A stretch of DNA of 64,000 bases from Nonomuraea angiospora (GCF_014873145.1 NZ_JADBEK010000001.1:9300001-9364000); one strand, 5' to 3'; counted from the stretch's first letter, positions 10,901-17,068 are shown. The notes: generated by a model not told the origin, from the sequence alone. Numbers and translations: made by a program.

Positions 10901-11525
10901 CGGCGAGCAGAACGGCGCCCGCCAGACCCCGCGTGAGCGCCCCGGCCGGCTCAGCGACCAGCGCGCCGGGCGGCGACCCAGGCAGCGCGACGGGGGGCGA
11001 CTCGCGCGGCGACTCGCGCGGCGACCCGGGCGGCGACCCGGGCGGCGATTCGGGTGCCGGGCTCAGCACGCTGACCGTCAGGACCTTCGACACCGCGCCG
11101 GTGGGGGCGTCGACCAGGCCCGTCACGGTCTCCGCGTCCCGGAACCCGGCCCGTCGCCCCAGCCACGGGAATCCTCTGGCCACGCAGCGCACCCTGAAGC
11201 CCGCCGACGCGCCGGAGGAGGCGGCCACCCTGGCCCAGCGGACGTGTTCGATGCCGGGGAGGCCGGCCCAGGGTGCTCCGGCGACCCGCAGGAGCACCGC
11301 GCCCGCCCCGCCGCGCCCGCGCCACACCTGCTCGGCCTCGGCCCAGTGGCCCGAATCGGCCGCGCGTACCCGGCACGGCAGGCCGGGGGCCACGACCAGG
11401 CCAGAGGTCAGCACCAGATCGGCGCCGATCGCATAGCCGGAGCCGGTCACGCCGACGAGGTCGTCGTGACCCGAGTAGACCTCGACGACCCGTTCGAGCC
11501 CGAGGCGGTGCGGTGGCGTGTCCAT
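4899..11525 (-). CDS. Giant trypsin-like (degenerate)/P-loop NTPase/TPR protein
   Basis: This 2208-residue protein has three parts. Residues 1-240 look like a trypsin-fold domain: 'GSGYAIGADLVLTSGLVV' aligns with the usual GSGFLI..VLTAAHVV, but the catalytic His position is Gly, and the serine motif reads 'GLAGAVLL' with Ala in place of Ser, so it is probably inactive. Residues 300-420 form a STAND/AAA-type NTPase with Walker A 'TGRSGTGKT' (about 335-342) and a Walker-B-like 'TLLVVDHP'. From about residue 690 to the end come many TPR-type helical pairs, interrupted at roughly 905-1070 by proline-rich tandem repeats. The layout resembles NTP-dependent conflict or signalling proteins of multicellular bacteria. 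The role here is unknown; no toxin or adaptor gene is adjacent. Confidence 0.75.
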   Translation of the reverse strand: MDTPPHRLGLERVVEVYSGHDDLVGVTGSGYAIGADLVLTSGLVVAPGLPCRVRAADSGHWAEAEQVWRGRGGAGAVLLRVAGAPWAGLPGIEHVRWARVAASSGASAGFRVRCVARGFPWLGRRAGFRDAETVTGLVDAPTGAVSKVLTVSVLSPAPESPPGSPPGSPRESPRESPPVALPGSPPGALVAEPAGALTRGLAGAVLLAEPAGQIIGVVAAGPPGAAPHRPDAVPGTAPHHLDAVPATALLGDERFCELAGVAPGRLETVAEDDPSVILAGLLTPARERLPQDCSDWTLLMARHAVVPFLGRDEQLADLRAWAAEPAALSIAVLTGRSGTGKTRLAGELCVELAEAGWDTGFLPLDSAGGPLTSRALEALRPTLLVVDHPDPSPPLVGELVRRLAKHGRNPRVRLLLLARELGEADWWRRLDTAAGGWLRRLTSTTVQLNAHPLTLAERTDHALAAMTAFAPSRAALPAPPRLDDPEYGLPLHVHLAALLRLCDDERPTPARDGEPPAHARDADLRTQPMRPHGGGLLHRFLARESDQWARVWPAEHERVDDVTARQAVAVLTLTAPTPAELPGLLTAVPGLRGGTGLHGHTANAARWLATVFPSGELGPDLVAEELLAETEGLDELVLALHDHEGRTVHHLVHLLHVLRLSADRARVGSALRSLVGARIGAMVTEAAANPATRLGDLLNAALTLFPADRDLAEAASGLLESERGAALGLRALHVTLGELAVRHRRAGGDRIALAAGLTWLSGRLVAVGRAGEAVVAAAEAVEIYAAAPPYEAAAGRAEALFSLGSCLLLAGEAGSALKPAQEAATRFRILAEEDPGYAAEAARAHHNVACALLELGRLEEAVAAFEAAGGDPVAAAHLAALASASPRPSVTPRPGPSSFTTWPGPEPTTQPGLRPEPSQRGLGPEPSHPGVRPEPSQRAVRPEPTQPGARPGPAFPPPPGAGFQPGDTPPMRLLAAPTVAPPPGTRGVPTVTPPSGALPVPPVTPPHGALPIPPVTPPHGTLPIPPVAPPHGTLPIPTVAPPHGALAVPAVAPPAGTAVPVPGPLVPFEEEQGGALPELAACLAVAATTAVKSVAPTNADLAHHLHLLAAWLEGQGRPADAVVPASEAVVRLRGLAAQEPGLRSMLADAAGLLAGLHARLDDLDAAARSAAEAVRNLRALVALEPDEHGHALTRQLLELGELLLVDDRPEAALAPLQEAMSVAADRRPATQARARRLLGLCLDELGRSADGRAQLELAAELYDGLSPEDLTAEDGSPVLHASEARARAGRPDPAAGRADGQPWRPEPETGRTGDRPWQPEPAAGRVGGRPWLLELVTSRSEEAVVSAERRLVECRRAAEAGGTPEIHAYISAQAVLARAWTDAGRAGDGLVLATQAAELLRRHPVPDAPQREPGPERPHAIAVGMVAAALGRALVGLGRAEEARPHLRTAIESYEPMAETSVVFRTELAELLILETTALPRAGAQAAADRLVELYDGLVSEGLAATSALAGALCLQGGARFAGQDVEGALQSATRALDVVTPADDRVLTAACLELAGLCLAELDEPGAARPKLSEGVELMTDPPPPELAGVHLRALARLARMRVEEEGPAAGVALYRRMLDTRPLPGTDVLGTVIEEVSGFPGDPAELLASLASFTDALEREVPLSSGGGVEMHDRYGRCLTRLGATAKEGVAKEGAAKEGVAREGAAPEGRAREGVAVVCAELAVRIQRGPAAFSGEHRGRLGLALAALARLPGQAEPAVLEQAVHLLAGQPGGALADVLNRYAVLLLEQGRPVEALAHCERAADLCDELDDPAVAAVTYARLGTALAMLDRPQAALEAITWSLAELDRAPEAELDRAPGAGPELRRVRAQAVQVRGQALRACGREQEASAHLMEALRLYTELSEQGEAAETAALIADDLLAAGRPEEAAEYAGIAAAGQPPGTLKHALATQRLVRCHMMRGELAEADALVEELIPWARRSPDDLTYRAVLADSLAQSSELLPLLGLDEGTEAEARAREAIGIYDELLTTGMNAQALHTSRAGACLTLASALRMRNLAAEAIQPLREAVAALERFGPGSAVERRSGQGNPTQRELLSRAMLMLGDALMEAGRALEAGLVFHRATQVTRDELSRAVAHARLGLCQQELGRDDAADAALRVSAGLLRDLTAHDGVADLLRDVLRGRLKLLEKAGRRDETAAIEEELQRL
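8368..8595 (-). repeat. 36-bp in-frame tandem repeat in the giant TPR gene
   Basis: About six copies of a 36-base unit encode a 12-residue proline-rich unit of the form TPPHGALPIPPV, within the giant NTPase/TPR protein. Copies are nearly identical at DNA level in the middle and drift at the edges, which suggests slippage or recombination after recent expansion. Boundaries are approximate. Confidence 0.8.
8688..8812 (-). repeat. 27-bp in-frame tandem repeat in the giant TPR gene
   Basis: Four to five copies of a 27-base unit encode nonapeptides such as RPEPSQRAV and GPEPSHPGV. They lie about 90 bases from the 36-bp array in the same gene and form part of the same disordered linker between two TPR blocks. 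Boundaries are approximate. Confidence 0.75.
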
Positions 11526-11591
11526 GAGGTCCGCCTCTTAGCTACGTCCCGACGTGCCGTCTCCCTGATCTGATCTCACTATCGCACTATG

Positions 11592-11610
11592 AGCCAGAAA
11601 TTTCCTGGCT
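11592..11610 (-). terminator. Possible short hairpin after the LysE gene
   Basis: AGCCAG (11592-11597) and CTGGCT (11605-11610) pair around a 7-base AT-rich loop, just beyond the LysE stop codon on the minus strand. The stem is only six pairs and no U-run follows, so its role as a terminator is weakly supported. Confidence 0.3.
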
Positions 11611-11612
11611 TG

Positions 11613-12239
11613 TCAGGCCTTCTCGGTTGTGAGCCAGGCGGCCAGCCCGAGGTAGACCAGCCCGCTGCCCACGTTCAGGCGGCGGCGCGCACGGGCGGAC
11701 CCGCGCAGCCGGCCCGCCAGCATCGAGGAGAGCATCGCGTACGCGCCGTCGGACACCATCCCCAGCACCAGCCACAGCATCCCGAACAGCAGGATCTGCG
11801 GGCCGACGGGCCCCACGCCCGGGTCGGTGAACAGCGGCAGGAAGGTCAGGAAGAAGAGGGCCGTCTTGGGGTTGAGGACGTTCACCACGAAGCCCTCCCA
11901 GAACAGCCGCCGCTTCGACTGCACCCGCAGCTCCAGGACCTGCTCGCCCTTTTCGCGCTGCATCAGCTTGCGTACGCCGAGCCAGAGCAGGTACGCCACG
12001 CCCACGTACTTCACGATGGTGAACGCCGTGGCGGAGGCCGCCAGCAGCGCGCTGAGGCCCAGCGCCGCCGCCGCGATGTGGACGAGCGAGCCCGTGTGCA
12101 CGCCGAGCACCGAGACCACGCCCGCGGCACGGCCCTGGGAGACGCTCCGGGTGACGATGTAGAGGACCGCCGGTCCGGGGATCACGAGCAGGGCGAGAGT
12201 GGCCGCGCAGAAGGCCGCGAGAGTCGAAATTTCCGGCAT
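11613..12239 (-). CDS. LysE-family amino acid exporter
   Basis: This 208-residue inner-membrane protein has about six hydrophobic segments and the LysE/RhtB signature 'LLVIPGPAVLYIVTRSVSQGR' region near residues 18-38. It also carries 'GVHTGSLVHIAAAALG' and 'LFWEGFVVNVLNPKTALFFLTFLPLF', both characteristic of the family. These carriers export amino acids or homoserine-lactone-like compounds by proton exchange. The gene follows a LysR regulator on the same strand after only 4 bases, the usual LysR-controlled exporter arrangement. The transported amino acid is not evident; the cysteine-dioxygenase-like gene across the promoter hints at a sulfur amino acid. Confidence 0.85.
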   Translation of the reverse strand: MPEISTLAAFCAATLALLVIPGPAVLYIVTRSVSQGRAAGVVSVLGVHTGSLVHIAAAALGLSALLAASATAFTIVKYVGVAYLLWLGVRKLMQREKGEQVLELRVQSKRRLFWEGFVVNVLNPKTALFFLTFLPLFTDPGVGPVGPQILLFGMLWLVLGMVSDGAYAMLSSMLAGRLRGSARARRRLNVGSGLVYLGLAAWLTTEKA

Positions 12240-12243
12240 GAGG

Positions 12244-13122
12244 TCATCGTAGGGGCGGCGTCAAAAGACTTTCCCGCAGCGCCGCCAGCAGCGCCTCCGT
12301 GGCCGGTGGGTGGGGCGGCTCGCCGTAGACGGCGGCGTACACGTGCCGGGTCGAGCCGGGCACCTCGGCCACCTGCACGTCCGGGTTGCGGTGGGCCCGC
12401 AGCGCCAGCCCGGGCAGCATGGTCAGGCCCAGCCCGGCCGCCACCAGGGCCTGCACGGCCACGATGTCGTCGCTGGTGAACGAGATCTGCGGGGTGAATC
12501 CCGCCTTCTCGCAGATGTCCAGGAGATGGCTCCTGCACCGGTCGCACCCCGCGATCCAGGCCGAGCCCGCGTGGTCGGCCAGCTCGCCCGCCGGACCCCT
12601 GGCCACCAGGTAGCTGGGGTCGTCGAGGAGGTGGACCGTGCGGATGTCGCCGTCCTCGGGTGCGGTGTCGTCGTACCGGAAGATCACGGCCACGTCCACC
12701 CGCCCGGACCGCAGCAGCCTGAGCGCCTCCGGCGGCTCGATCTCGGTGAGCTGCAGGCGCAGCCCGGGGTGGGCGGCCGACAGCAGCCCCGCCGCCTTCG
12801 GGATGAACGTGCCCAGCGCCGAGGGGAACGCGGCCAGCCGTACGCGCCCGGAACGCAGGCCCACGTGCGCGGCGAGCTCCTCGGCGGTGGCGTCGAGGCG
12901 GCCGATGATCTCCGCGGCCCGCTCGGCGAGCAGCCGGCCGGCCTCCGTGAGCCTGACGCCGCGCCCGACGCGCTGGACGAGCCGGGCCCCGGTCTCGGCC
13001 TCCAGCCGGGCCAGGTGGTGGCTGACCGAGGGCTGCGAGTAGTGGAGCTCTTTGGCGGCCGCGGTCAGCGAGCCCTTGCGGGCGACCGCGACGAGAACGC
13101 GAAGGCGCACGACATCCAGCAT
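12244..13122 (-). CDS. LysR-family transcriptional regulator
   Basis: This 292-residue protein has an N-terminal winged HTH (residues 1-60: 'VAVARKGSLTAAAKELHYSQPSVSHHLARLE') and a LysR substrate-binding domain after about residue 90. It lies just upstream of the LysE exporter on the same strand and diverges from the cysteine-dioxygenase-like gene. An ATTCAT-N11-ATGAAT motif overlaps its start codon, fitting negative autoregulation and control of both flanks. The inducer is unknown. Confidence 0.88.
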   Translation of the reverse strand: MLDVVRLRVLVAVARKGSLTAAAKELHYSQPSVSHHLARLEAETGARLVQRVGRGVRLTEAGRLLAERAAEIIGRLDATAEELAAHVGLRSGRVRLAAFPSALGTFIPKAAGLLSAAHPGLRLQLTEIEPPEALRLLRSGRVDVAVIFRYDDTAPEDGDIRTVHLLDDPSYLVARGPAGELADHAGSAWIAGCDRCRSHLLDICEKAGFTPQISFTSDDIVAVQALVAAGLGLTMLPGLALRAHRNPDVQVAEVPGSTRHVYAAVYGEPPHPPATEALLAALRESLLTPPLR

Positions 13123-13143
13123 TCATCGATCGTATCTATGAAT
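13121..13143. promoter_or_regulatory. LysR-type operator overlapping the LysR start
   Basis: ATTCAT (13121-13126) and ATGAAT (13138-13143) form a perfect 6-base inverted repeat with an 11-base spacer, the classic T-N11-A spacing. It covers the LysR start codon and lies about 90 bases upstream of the divergent dioxygenase gene. A second partial dyad (ATAGG and CCTAT) follows immediately downstream. Confidence 0.55.
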
Positions 13144-13232
13144 AGGCCAAAGAACTTCTGTTGGACCTATCGGTTGAGGTGTAGCACCGTAGAGAGGGAA
13201 GGATGATTGCCCGCTTTCCCTAGGGGGACACC

Positions 13233-13757
13233 ATGAATATGGCCACCGCCGCGAGACCCGGGCTGGACGCCCTCGTGACCGGCATCTCCGCGATCGTGGC
13301 GCAGCGGCTCGATCGCGCCCGGACCGCGTTCGCCGTCGCGGACCTGCTGCGCGGCCGGCTTCCCGGGCTCGACATCCTCACGCCAGGCGAGCGCGAGGGC
13401 TCGCCCGACGGTTACGTGTCCCAAGTGCTCCACGGCGAGGAGGACTTCTCCATCGTGAGCGTCGTGTGGCGGCCCGGCCAGGAGACGCAGATCCACGACC
13501 ACGTGTCGTGGTGCGCGTTCGGCATCATCAGCGGGATCGAGCACGAGACGCTCTACCGCGACATGGGCGACCATCTGGTCGAGATCGGGCGGACCGACAA
13601 CCGGCCCGGCGAGGTGAGCGGGTTCGCGCCGCCCGGTGACATCCACAAGGTCCGCAACACCAGCGGCGAGGTGGGGCTGTCGATCCACGTCTACGGGGCG
13701 AACGTGGCCCGGCTCGGCAGCAGCGTGCGCCGCTCCTACGACCTCCCGGTGAGGTAG
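13233..13757 (+). CDS. Cysteine dioxygenase-like cupin protein
   Basis: This 174-residue cupin starts at ATG 13233, about 10 bases after a TAGGGGGA ribosome site. The iron ligands are visible as 'IHDHVSW' near residue 90 and 'GDIHKVRN' near residue 136, the 3-His pattern of thiol dioxygenases, which oxidise cysteine or 3-mercaptopropionate to the sulfinate with O2. The protein is small but within the bacterial cysteine dioxygenase range. Its last eight codons lie in the first unit of a 36-bp tandem array. Other thiol substrates cannot be excluded. Confidence 0.75.
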   Translation: MNMATAARPGLDALVTGISAIVAQRLDRARTAFAVADLLRGRLPGLDILTPGEREGSPDGYVSQVLHGEEDFSIVSVVWRPGQETQIHDHVSWCAFGIISGIEHETLYRDMGDHLVEIGRTDNRPGEVSGFAPPGDIHKVRNTSGEVGLSIHVYGANVARLGSSVRRSYDLPVR

Positions 13758-13843
13758 CCCTCCAGACGCGTCTACGACCTCCCGGTGGGGTAGCCCTCCA
13801 GACGCGTCTACGACCTCCCGGTGGGGTAGCCCGGCAGGCGCGG
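13736..13843. repeat. 36-bp tandem repeat of two convergent gene ends
   Basis: Three consecutive 36-base units (13736-13771, 13772-13807, 13808-13843) are followed by a fourth diverged copy that is the 3' end of the alpha/beta hydrolase gene. Each unit encodes, on the plus strand, the dioxygenase tail YDLP(V) with a stop, and on the minus strand the hydrolase tail LEGY.TGR with a stop. Units 1 and 2 differ by a single base; unit 3 diverges near its end. The array therefore multiplied the shared end of two convergent genes without damaging either. Confidence 0.85.
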
Positions 13844-14494
13844 CTACGGCCTGCCGGTGAGGTAGCCCTCCAGGCGGTCGGCCAGCTCCTTCGGCCGGGC
13901 CAGCATGGGGGCGTGGCCGCCGTCGATCTCGTCGGGCGTGATGCCCAGCCGGTCGCGTACGACCCCGCGCATGAAATCGGGCGTGAAGAACCGGTCGTCG
14001 CGGCACAGCAGGAACCTCGTCGGCACGTCGGGCCACGCCTCCAGCGGCCACGGCTCTCCCATGGCCTTGTCCGCGTGGTCCCGTGACCTGGTCAGCAGTT
14101 CCTCGGCCACGTCCTTGGGAACGTCGTGCAGGAACATGCCGATCGGGTCGGACATGTCCTTCGAGCCGAACCCCGTGTTGCCCCACCAGTCGGACGGCGG
14201 CTCGCCGGGGGCCGGGATCATGGCCGTGACCAGCACCAGGAGGTCGGCCGGCGTGCGGGCGCAGACGAGCGGTCCGACGAAGCCGCCCCACGAGTGCGCC
14301 ACGACGACCAGGTCACGCCGGCCCCCGACCGCCTCCACCACCGCGTCGGCGTAGTCGAGCAGGCCGGCGGACTCGTCCTCGACCGGAAGGCTCACCGCCA
14401 CGGCGTCGTGCCCGCGCTCGCGCAGCTCGGGCTCCAGCAGATGCCAGTCCCACGCGGACCCGCCGCCGCCGTGGATCAGTGCGAACGTCGCCAT
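13844..14494 (-). CDS. Alpha/beta hydrolase
   Basis: This 216-residue protein starts at ATG 14494 ('MATFALIHGGGGSAWDWH'); a GTG three codons upstream is less likely. The oxyanion-hole HGGGG, the nucleophile elbow 'VVAHSWGGFV' (Ser near residue 80) and a late histidine in 'IDGGHAPMLARP' make a standard triad. It resembles small salicylate-esterase or pyrethroid-hydrolase-like proteins of actinomycetes. The gene diverges from an ArsR regulator across an AT-rich palindromic promoter and is a likely target of that regulator. Substrate unknown. Confidence 0.82.
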   Translation of the reverse strand: MATFALIHGGGGSAWDWHLLEPELRERGHDAVAVSLPVEDESAGLLDYADAVVEAVGGRRDLVVVAHSWGGFVGPLVCARTPADLLVLVTAMIPAPGEPPSDWWGNTGFGSKDMSDPIGMFLHDVPKDVAEELLTRSRDHADKAMGEPWPLEAWPDVPTRFLLCRDDRFFTPDFMRGVVRDRLGITPDEIDGGHAPMLARPKELADRLEGYLTGRP

Positions 14495-14516
14495 GCCCCA
14501 CACCCTACTCCTCGGT

Positions 14517-14540
14517 GCGCAAATTTATTTGCGCAAATTT
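14517..14540. promoter_or_regulatory. AT-rich palindromic operator, hydrolase/ArsR divergent promoter
   Basis: The decamer GCGCAAATTT occurs twice in direct orientation (14517-14526 and 14531-14540), and ATTTGCGCAAAT (14527-14538) is a perfect 12-base palindrome. This AT-rich island sits 22 bases before the hydrolase start and 23 bases before the ArsR start, ideal for an ArsR-family repressor acting on both genes. Confidence 0.6.
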
Positions 14541-14563
14541 TCTTTCGCATCTACGGTGGTTCC

Positions 14564-15148
14564 ATGGCCACCGAAGAGAGTCGTCGCATCAAGGACCTCG
14601 ACACGCTCAAGGCGTTGGGGCATCCGCTGCGCATGAAGCTCTACCGCGCGCTCAAGGTGACGGGCGCCGCCACCGCCTCCCAGCTCGCCGACCAGGTCGA
14701 CGAGGCCGTCTCGCTGGTCAGCTACCACCTGCGCAAGCTGGCCGCGCACGGCCTCATCGAGGAGGCGCAGGCGCGCGGCGACGCGCGGGAGCGCTGGTGG
14801 CGGCCGGCGGACGACGGCATCAGCACCAGGGAGGAGGACTTTCGCGACTCCCCCGAGAGCGCGGCCGTCCACTCCGCGGTGACACGCATCTATGCCCGCC
14901 AGCGTAACGAGATGTACGAGAGCTACCTCGACACCCAGCATGCCTGGCCCGGCGACTGGCGTAACGCGGCCTTCAGCTCTGAGCAGGTCCTCTCGCTGAC
15001 GGCAGAGGAGCTTCAGCAGTTGGACGGCGAGATCAACGAGGTCGTCGGGAAGTGGCGGGCGCGCGGGAAGGCCGCTCGCGAGGCGGGCGACGTCGAGGGC
15101 CGCGAGAACGTGGCGGTGCACACGTACGGCTTCCCGTTCCGGACCTGA
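14564..15148 (+). CDS. ArsR-family winged-helix regulator
   Basis: This 194-residue protein begins 'MATEESRRIKDLDTLKALGHPLRMKLYRAL', the start of an ArsR/HTH_20 domain; the recognition helix lies in 'TASQLADQVDEAVSLVSYHLRKLAAHGLI'. No metal-binding cysteines are visible, so it is not an obvious metal sensor. The helical C-terminal half ('EEDFRDSPESAAVHSAV') is typical of actinomycete ArsR proteins that sense small molecules. It is divergent from the alpha/beta hydrolase and followed after 14 bases by a small protein gene. Confidence 0.85.
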   Translation: MATEESRRIKDLDTLKALGHPLRMKLYRALKVTGAATASQLADQVDEAVSLVSYHLRKLAAHGLIEEAQARGDARERWWRPADDGISTREEDFRDSPESAAVHSAVTRIYARQRNEMYESYLDTQHAWPGDWRNAAFSSEQVLSLTAEELQQLDGEINEVVGKWRARGKAAREAGDVEGRENVAVHTYGFPFRT

Positions 15149-15162
15149 CCGAGGAGAGTGCG

Positions 15163-15366
15163 ATGTATCCGGAGTTGTACCTGTACGTGGAGCGGGCACG
15201 AGCCCGCGAGCTGCGGGCTTATGCGCGGCGGCACGCCCGGACGGGCGAGCCGCGGGCCGGTGCGGAGCGCCGCCGCCCGGGCGGTTCGGCGGTCCGCGCC
15301 CTGGAGGTGCGCCTGGGCTGGGTGCTGGTGGAGGCGGGCCTGCGGCTGGTGCACCGGTATCACTGA
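15163..15366 (+). CDS. Small arginine-rich protein of unknown function
   Basis: This 67-residue ORF has a clear GAGGAG ribosome site at 15151-15156 and starts at ATG 15163, 14 bases after the ArsR stop, so it is probably co-transcribed. It is arginine-rich with an amphipathic tail ('VRLGWVLVEAGLRLVHRY'). I recognise no domain. Short proteins of this composition often follow regulators in actinomycetes. Its last bases overlap the convergent SnoaL-like gene. Confidence 0.5.
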   Translation: MYPELYLYVERARARELRAYARRHARTGEPRAGAERRRPGGSAVRALEVRLGWVLVEAGLRLVHRYH

Positions 15367-15758
15367 TCCAGGCCGAGCTGGTGGCGCATCGCCACGGAGT
15401 CCCTGATCGCCCAGTGCTCGACGATCCGGCCGTCCCTGACGCGGATCATGTCCATTCCCCGCACCTCGTAGCGGCGCCCCGACGCGGTGTGCGTGCCGCG
15501 GCTGAGGTAGACGTTGGTCGACAGGTCATCGGTGCAGATGTTCTGCTCCACCGTGACGGACATGTCATGAAAGCCCGTGCCGCCGGACAGGGCCCGTTCC
15601 CACTTCTCCCTCCACGCCGCCAGGCCGTGGTGGTCGCCGTCCGAGCCGCCCCGGTGGTCGATCACGCCGGGGTCGACGAGCGCCAGTCCCTCGTCGATCC
15701 GCCCGGCCCCGTAGAGCTCGACGATACGCCGATGTACGTCGCCTGCCGTCGCTGCCAT
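15360..15758 (-). CDS. SnoaL-like/NTF2-fold protein
   Basis: This 132-residue protein has the NTF2-like cone-fold pattern: an N-terminal helix ('VHRRIVELYGAGRIDEGLALVDP'), 'GLAAWREKWERALSGG' and a C-terminal 'GMDMIRVRDGRIVEHWAIRDSVAM' strand pair. SnoaL-like polyketide cyclases and general ester-cyclase homologues share this pattern, but the fold is also used for hydration, isomerisation or ligand binding. It is divergent from a TetR gene across a pair of perfect operator half-sites and is therefore its likely target. Confidence 0.8.
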   Translation of the reverse strand: MAATAGDVHRRIVELYGAGRIDEGLALVDPGVIDHRGGSDGDHHGLAAWREKWERALSGGTGFHDMSVTVEQNICTDDLSTNVYLSRGTHTASGRRYEVRGMDMIRVRDGRIVEHWAIRDSVAMRHQLGLDQ

Positions 15759-15777
15759 CCTGCCTCCCGCGTTAAGT

Positions 15778-15827
15778 GGGGAACTCCCCGTTTAGTTGGC
15801 ATGGCTAGGCTAGACGGGGAGTTCCCC
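15778..15827. promoter_or_regulatory. Twin inverted TetR operator
   Basis: GGGGAACTCCCCG (15778-15790) and its exact reverse complement CGGGGAGTTCCCC (15815-15827) flank 24 bases in the promoter shared by the SnoaL-like gene and the TetR gene. Each half is itself nearly palindromic, so two repressor dimers could bind. The second copy lies 18 bases before the TetR start, which implies autorepression. Confidence 0.65.
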
Positions 15828-15844
15828 ATTTAGCAAGGAGACGG

Positions 15845-16378
15845 ATGGGATCGCGTCCTCGCCGGGCGGATGCGCAGCGCAACTACGACCGGCTGCTGGC
15901 CGCGGCCGCGCAGGTCTTCGCCGAACGCGGCACCGACGCGCCGCTCGACGACGTGGCCCGCCGGGCCGGAGTCGGCAACGCCACCATGTACCGACATTTC
16001 CCCACCCGTACGGATCTGCTGGTCGCCGTCTACGCGGACGAGGTCGCCCAGCTGTGCGCGCGCGGCCAGAGCCTGTCGGCCGCCGGGCCGCCGGCGCAGG
16101 CGCTGCACGAATGGCTGCGGCTCTTCATGGACCACATCGCCTCCAAGCGCGACCTGGCCCTCGCGGTCACCGGCGACAGCGGCGCCACCGCACTGGTGGC
16201 GCAGTGGCACGCGTCCATGCTCGCCACGGCCTCGGGCCTGCTGGACGCGGCCAGACAGGCGGGAGCCGTACGGGCGGATCTCGACGTACGCGACCTGCTG
16301 ACGCTGGTCAGAGGCATCGCGCTGGCCGCCGCGGACCGTACCCAGGCCGACCGCCTCCTGAAGCTGATCGACCGCTGA
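15845..16378 (+). CDS. TetR-family transcriptional repressor
   Basis: This 177-residue protein starts at ATG 15845 after an AAGGAGACGG ribosome site. The N-terminal HTH is clear: 'LLAAAAQVFAERGTDAPLDDVARRAGVGNATMYRHFPTRTDLL'. The C-terminal half resembles the SbtR/TetR_C_33-like ligand domain. It probably controls itself and the divergent SnoaL-like gene through the twin inverted operator upstream. Confidence 0.88.
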   Translation: MGSRPRRADAQRNYDRLLAAAAQVFAERGTDAPLDDVARRAGVGNATMYRHFPTRTDLLVAVYADEVAQLCARGQSLSAAGPPAQALHEWLRLFMDHIASKRDLALAVTGDSGATALVAQWHASMLATASGLLDAARQAGAVRADLDVRDLLTLVRGIALAAADRTQADRLLKLIDR

Positions 16379-16411
16379 ACCCGGCGCCCCCGACACGCCG
16401 GAACGATCCCT

Positions 16412-17068
16412 TTACTCGGTGGCGGTCGCCTGGGCGTCCTTCAGCTTCTGCATGGCCACCTTCGCCGCGCGCTTGCTCAGACCCGGGTCGAACGTCCCGA
16501 AGAAGCCGTCGCTCACCAGCAGCATGACGCTGTTCCCGGTCCCGATGAGCACGACGTCCGCCGCGAAACTCGGCTTGGAGTTCAGGGCGGGGATCGTCTT
16601 GCGGTGCCTGATGCCGTAGGTCCAGGAGCCGAACTTGCCGATGGAGAGCTTGGTGGTGCCGGCCTTGGAGGAGCCGGAGTTCGCCTTGACCCCGGCGCAG
16701 TCGCGGACCATGACCTTGCCCACGGCCTCCCAGCGGGCCAGCCGCGCCGGAGTCCCGCTGATCAGGAACTGCTTGACGCCGGACGGCTTGCCCTCCTCGT
16801 CGATGAAGGCCGCCGCCTTGCTCGCGAGGATGGGCTTCAGCGCCTTGATGGCGCCGCGGCACTTCTTCGTGTGCGCCGCCTCGGAGTCCAGCGCCTCACG
16901 GATGTGCTTCGGGTTCTCCGTGTACGCCTCGCCCAGGTCGCCGGGCGTGATCAGGGCCTCGCTCAGCTGGGCGGAGGTCAGCGGCTTGGCGGGGGCGGCG
17001 GCCACGGCGGGAGCCGTGGCGGCCAGCAGGAAGGAGGCGGCGAGGCCGCCTAAGATCGCGGAACGCAT
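16412..17068 (-). CDS. Secreted protein of unknown function
   Basis: This 218-residue protein starts at ATG 17068. It opens with a Sec-type signal: positive start, hydrophobic 'AILGGLAASFLLAATAPAVA', then an AAA-P cleavage region. The mature part has two cysteines ('HTKKCRGAI' and 'VRDCAGVK') that could form a disulfide, and alternating strands. It resembles the many exported sensor- or lipoprotein-like proteins of actinomycetes with an N-terminal 'LITPGDLGEAY' motif (the 'L-x-P-x-D-L-G' start common to them). No lipobox is present. It lies downstream of an M20 peptidase gene but about 70 bases away. Confidence 0.7.
   Translation of the reverse strand: MRSAILGGLAASFLLAATAPAVAAAPAKPLTSAQLSEALITPGDLGEAYTENPKHIREALDSEAAHTKKCRGAIKALKPILASKAAAFIDEEGKPSGVKQFLISGTPARLARWEAVGKVMVRDCAGVKANSGSSKAGTTKLSIGKFGSWTYGIRHRKTIPALNSKPSFAADVVLIGTGNSVMLLVSDGFFGTFDPGLSKRAAKVAMQKLKDAQATATE

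Noticed and set aside
13736..13843. Regular 36-bp units as a possible CRISPR array
   Set aside because: There are no spacers; units abut directly and encode the ends of the flanking genes.
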